6,948 nucleotides of DNA, from assembly GCA_018824925.1 (NCBI GenBank), contig JAHJFH010000315.1, positions 1 to 6,948 on the forward strand, written 5' to 3'. Of the stretch, positions 6,431 to 6,948 are shown one piece after another. The notes under the pieces are model-generated. The model was given only the letters and a program-made list of their open reading frames with translations, was not told where the DNA came from and did not search any database. Within the stretch, counting starts at the first letter, position 1; each line of letters opens with the position of its first letter. The stretch is from Thermoplasmatota archaeon (GTDB taxonomy: Archaea; Thermoplasmatota; E2; DHVEG-1). The position numbers were made by a program, and so were the translations under genes.

Positions 6431-6904
6431 TCACGCTGCGGCATAGTTACAGAACCATTCATCTGCCTTGGATTTTGGACCGAGATGAACATTGGGGAAT
6501 AACCGTTGTCTGGGTACTTGTATCCTATTGATCTGAGATAGTGTATCTTTTGGGACAAGACCATATTCTGCCGCAAGTGTAATTATTTCTTGTTGAAGAT
6601 TAGTTGCTTCTATTGATTGTGGATCTTGAGCTATTAAAGCGGCATAGTTGTTAATATTATTCAATAGCATTTCAGCATCGTCATATTTCATTATAATCTT
6701 ATGTTCCGAATCTTTTTGCCCTATACCATACGAAGAGCAGGACACAATCGCTCTCTCAACATCGATATTTGTGCTTGGATTAGCGATGGATTTTTCAGAA
6801 GTTATGTTTTTGGTGATGCTTCCACTAATGGGTGTGCATCCTGATAATATAAAAAAAACAATAATTCCACAGCCTAACATTTTGTTGACAGAACTCTTAT
6901 ACAT
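6431..6904 (-). CDS. N-terminal fragment of the broken lipoprotein (157 aa)
   Basis: As an isolated frame this encodes a 157-aa lipoprotein. Residues 9-22 are hydrophobic and end in a perfect lipobox L-S-G-C with the lipidated Cys at 23, so the mature protein would be anchored on the outer face of the membrane. Residues 70-135 look helical and polar ('LLNNINNYAALI', 'EYGLVPKDTLSQ'); no named domain is recognised. The frame ends at WFCNYAAA followed by TGA, but the same frame stays open for another 600 bases. The start at 6904 has GGAGG with a 10-base spacer. It could in principle be made as a short lipoprotein; I think it is the head of the longer gene. Confidence 0.6.
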   Translation of the reverse strand: MYKSSVNKMLGCGIIVFFILSGCTPISGSITKNITSEKSIANPSTNIDVERAIVSCSSYGIGQKDSEHKIIMKYDDAEMLLNNINNYAALIAQDPQSIEATNLQQEIITLAAEYGLVPKDTLSQINRIQVPRQRLFPNVHLGPKSKADEWFCNYAAA

Positions 6905-6914
6905 GTGTTGGTGT

Positions 6915-6919
6915 CCTCC
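6915..6919 (-). promoter_or_regulatory. Ribosome binding site of the lipoprotein gene
   Basis: GGAGG on the minus strand with a 10-base spacer to the ATG at 6904. It supports that start and implies the gene was translated normally. The promoter probably lies beyond the window edge; only about 44 bases of upstream DNA are visible. Confidence 0.65.
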
Positions 6920-6948
6920 CTGGATGTAATTAAAACATATGTTTATTA

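Larger units (their letters stand above)
4533..6904 (-). pseudogene. Broken surface lipoprotein gene: lipobox, two Ig-like repeats, DUF2341, LamG
   Basis: Three consecutive minus-strand open frames read as one gene of about 790 codons. The first fragment (6904-6431) and the second (to about 5829) are in the same frame and separated only by a TGA at 6433-6431. The second and third are joined by a one-base shift at the G4 run (plus-strand C4, 5825-5828). Adding one G restores ...PTQG-DGARFIPI..., which matches the preceding repeat. Reconstructed order: lipobox LSGC (20-23), helical N-terminal region (30-140), a Pro-rich and hydrophobic region (about 159-245), Ig/FN3-like repeat 1 (about 256-349), repeat 2 (about 352-443), DUF2341 (about 470-547) and LamG-like lectin fold (about 563-769). 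The likely role of an intact copy is a lipid-anchored adhesin or carbohydrate-binding surface protein. The coding sequence is otherwise undamaged, so this is either a young pseudogene, a sequencing or assembly artefact, or (less likely) recoding. Confidence 0.8.

Noticed and set aside
6300..6433. Alternative repair using two compensating indels, reading VTGVIYTSNYPPTTHP and then returning to frame near 6360.
   Set aside because: It needs two or more indels instead of one substitution, and the original frame is already open through this stretch and continuous with the domains downstream. It remains a fallback if homologues match the other frame.
6648..6929. A 93-codon plus-strand frame opposite the lipoprotein head.
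   Set aside because: The minus strand here has a lipobox, signal peptide and good SD, while the plus frame has no RBS and no recognisable protein.

Overview
The window looks like part of an archaeal genome, most likely a Thermoplasmata-type uncultured euryarchaeote. This is inferred from protein architectures (secreted beta-helix/TSP3/metzincin protein, lipoprotein with Ig-like repeats plus DUF2341 and LamG), archaeal TATA-like boxes a short distance upstream of starts, GGAGG-type ribosome binding sites and moderately AT-rich DNA. No rRNA, tRNA, CRISPR array, IS element or phage gene is visible.

Layout: (1) Positions 1-97 hold an AT-rich leader with a TATA-like box. (2) Positions 98-2173 (+) encode a 691-aa secreted protein: signal peptide, right-handed beta-helix, TSP3-type acidic calcium-binding repeats, and a C-terminal metzincin-like peptidase with HELGH and a Met-turn-like CMNY. 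(3) Positions 2170-4334 (-) form a two-gene ABC-2 exporter operon, ATPase then permease. The ATPase carries an N-terminal CxxC...CxxC zinc ribbon, and its start is better placed at 4334 than at the upstream ATG at 4382. The permease stop and the peptidase stop share one CTAG tetranucleotide. (4) Positions 4335-4532 are intergenic, with the exporter promoter and a pyrimidine-rich tract after the upstream gene. (5) Positions 4533-6904 (-) appear as three open frames but read as one broken gene of about 790 codons. It encodes a lipobox-bearing surface protein with two Ig/FN3-like repeats, DUF2341 and a LamG-like domain, interrupted by an in-frame TGA (6431-6433) and by loss of one base in a C4/G4 run (5825-5828). 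Restoring one G makes the second Ig-like repeat align closely with the first.

How the genes relate: both flanking genes encode cell-surface or extracellular proteins, and the exporter between them has its own promoter. Nothing in the sequence ties the exporter's substrate to its neighbours. The strongest observation is the reconstruction of the broken lipoprotein. I see no convincing new multi-gene system here.
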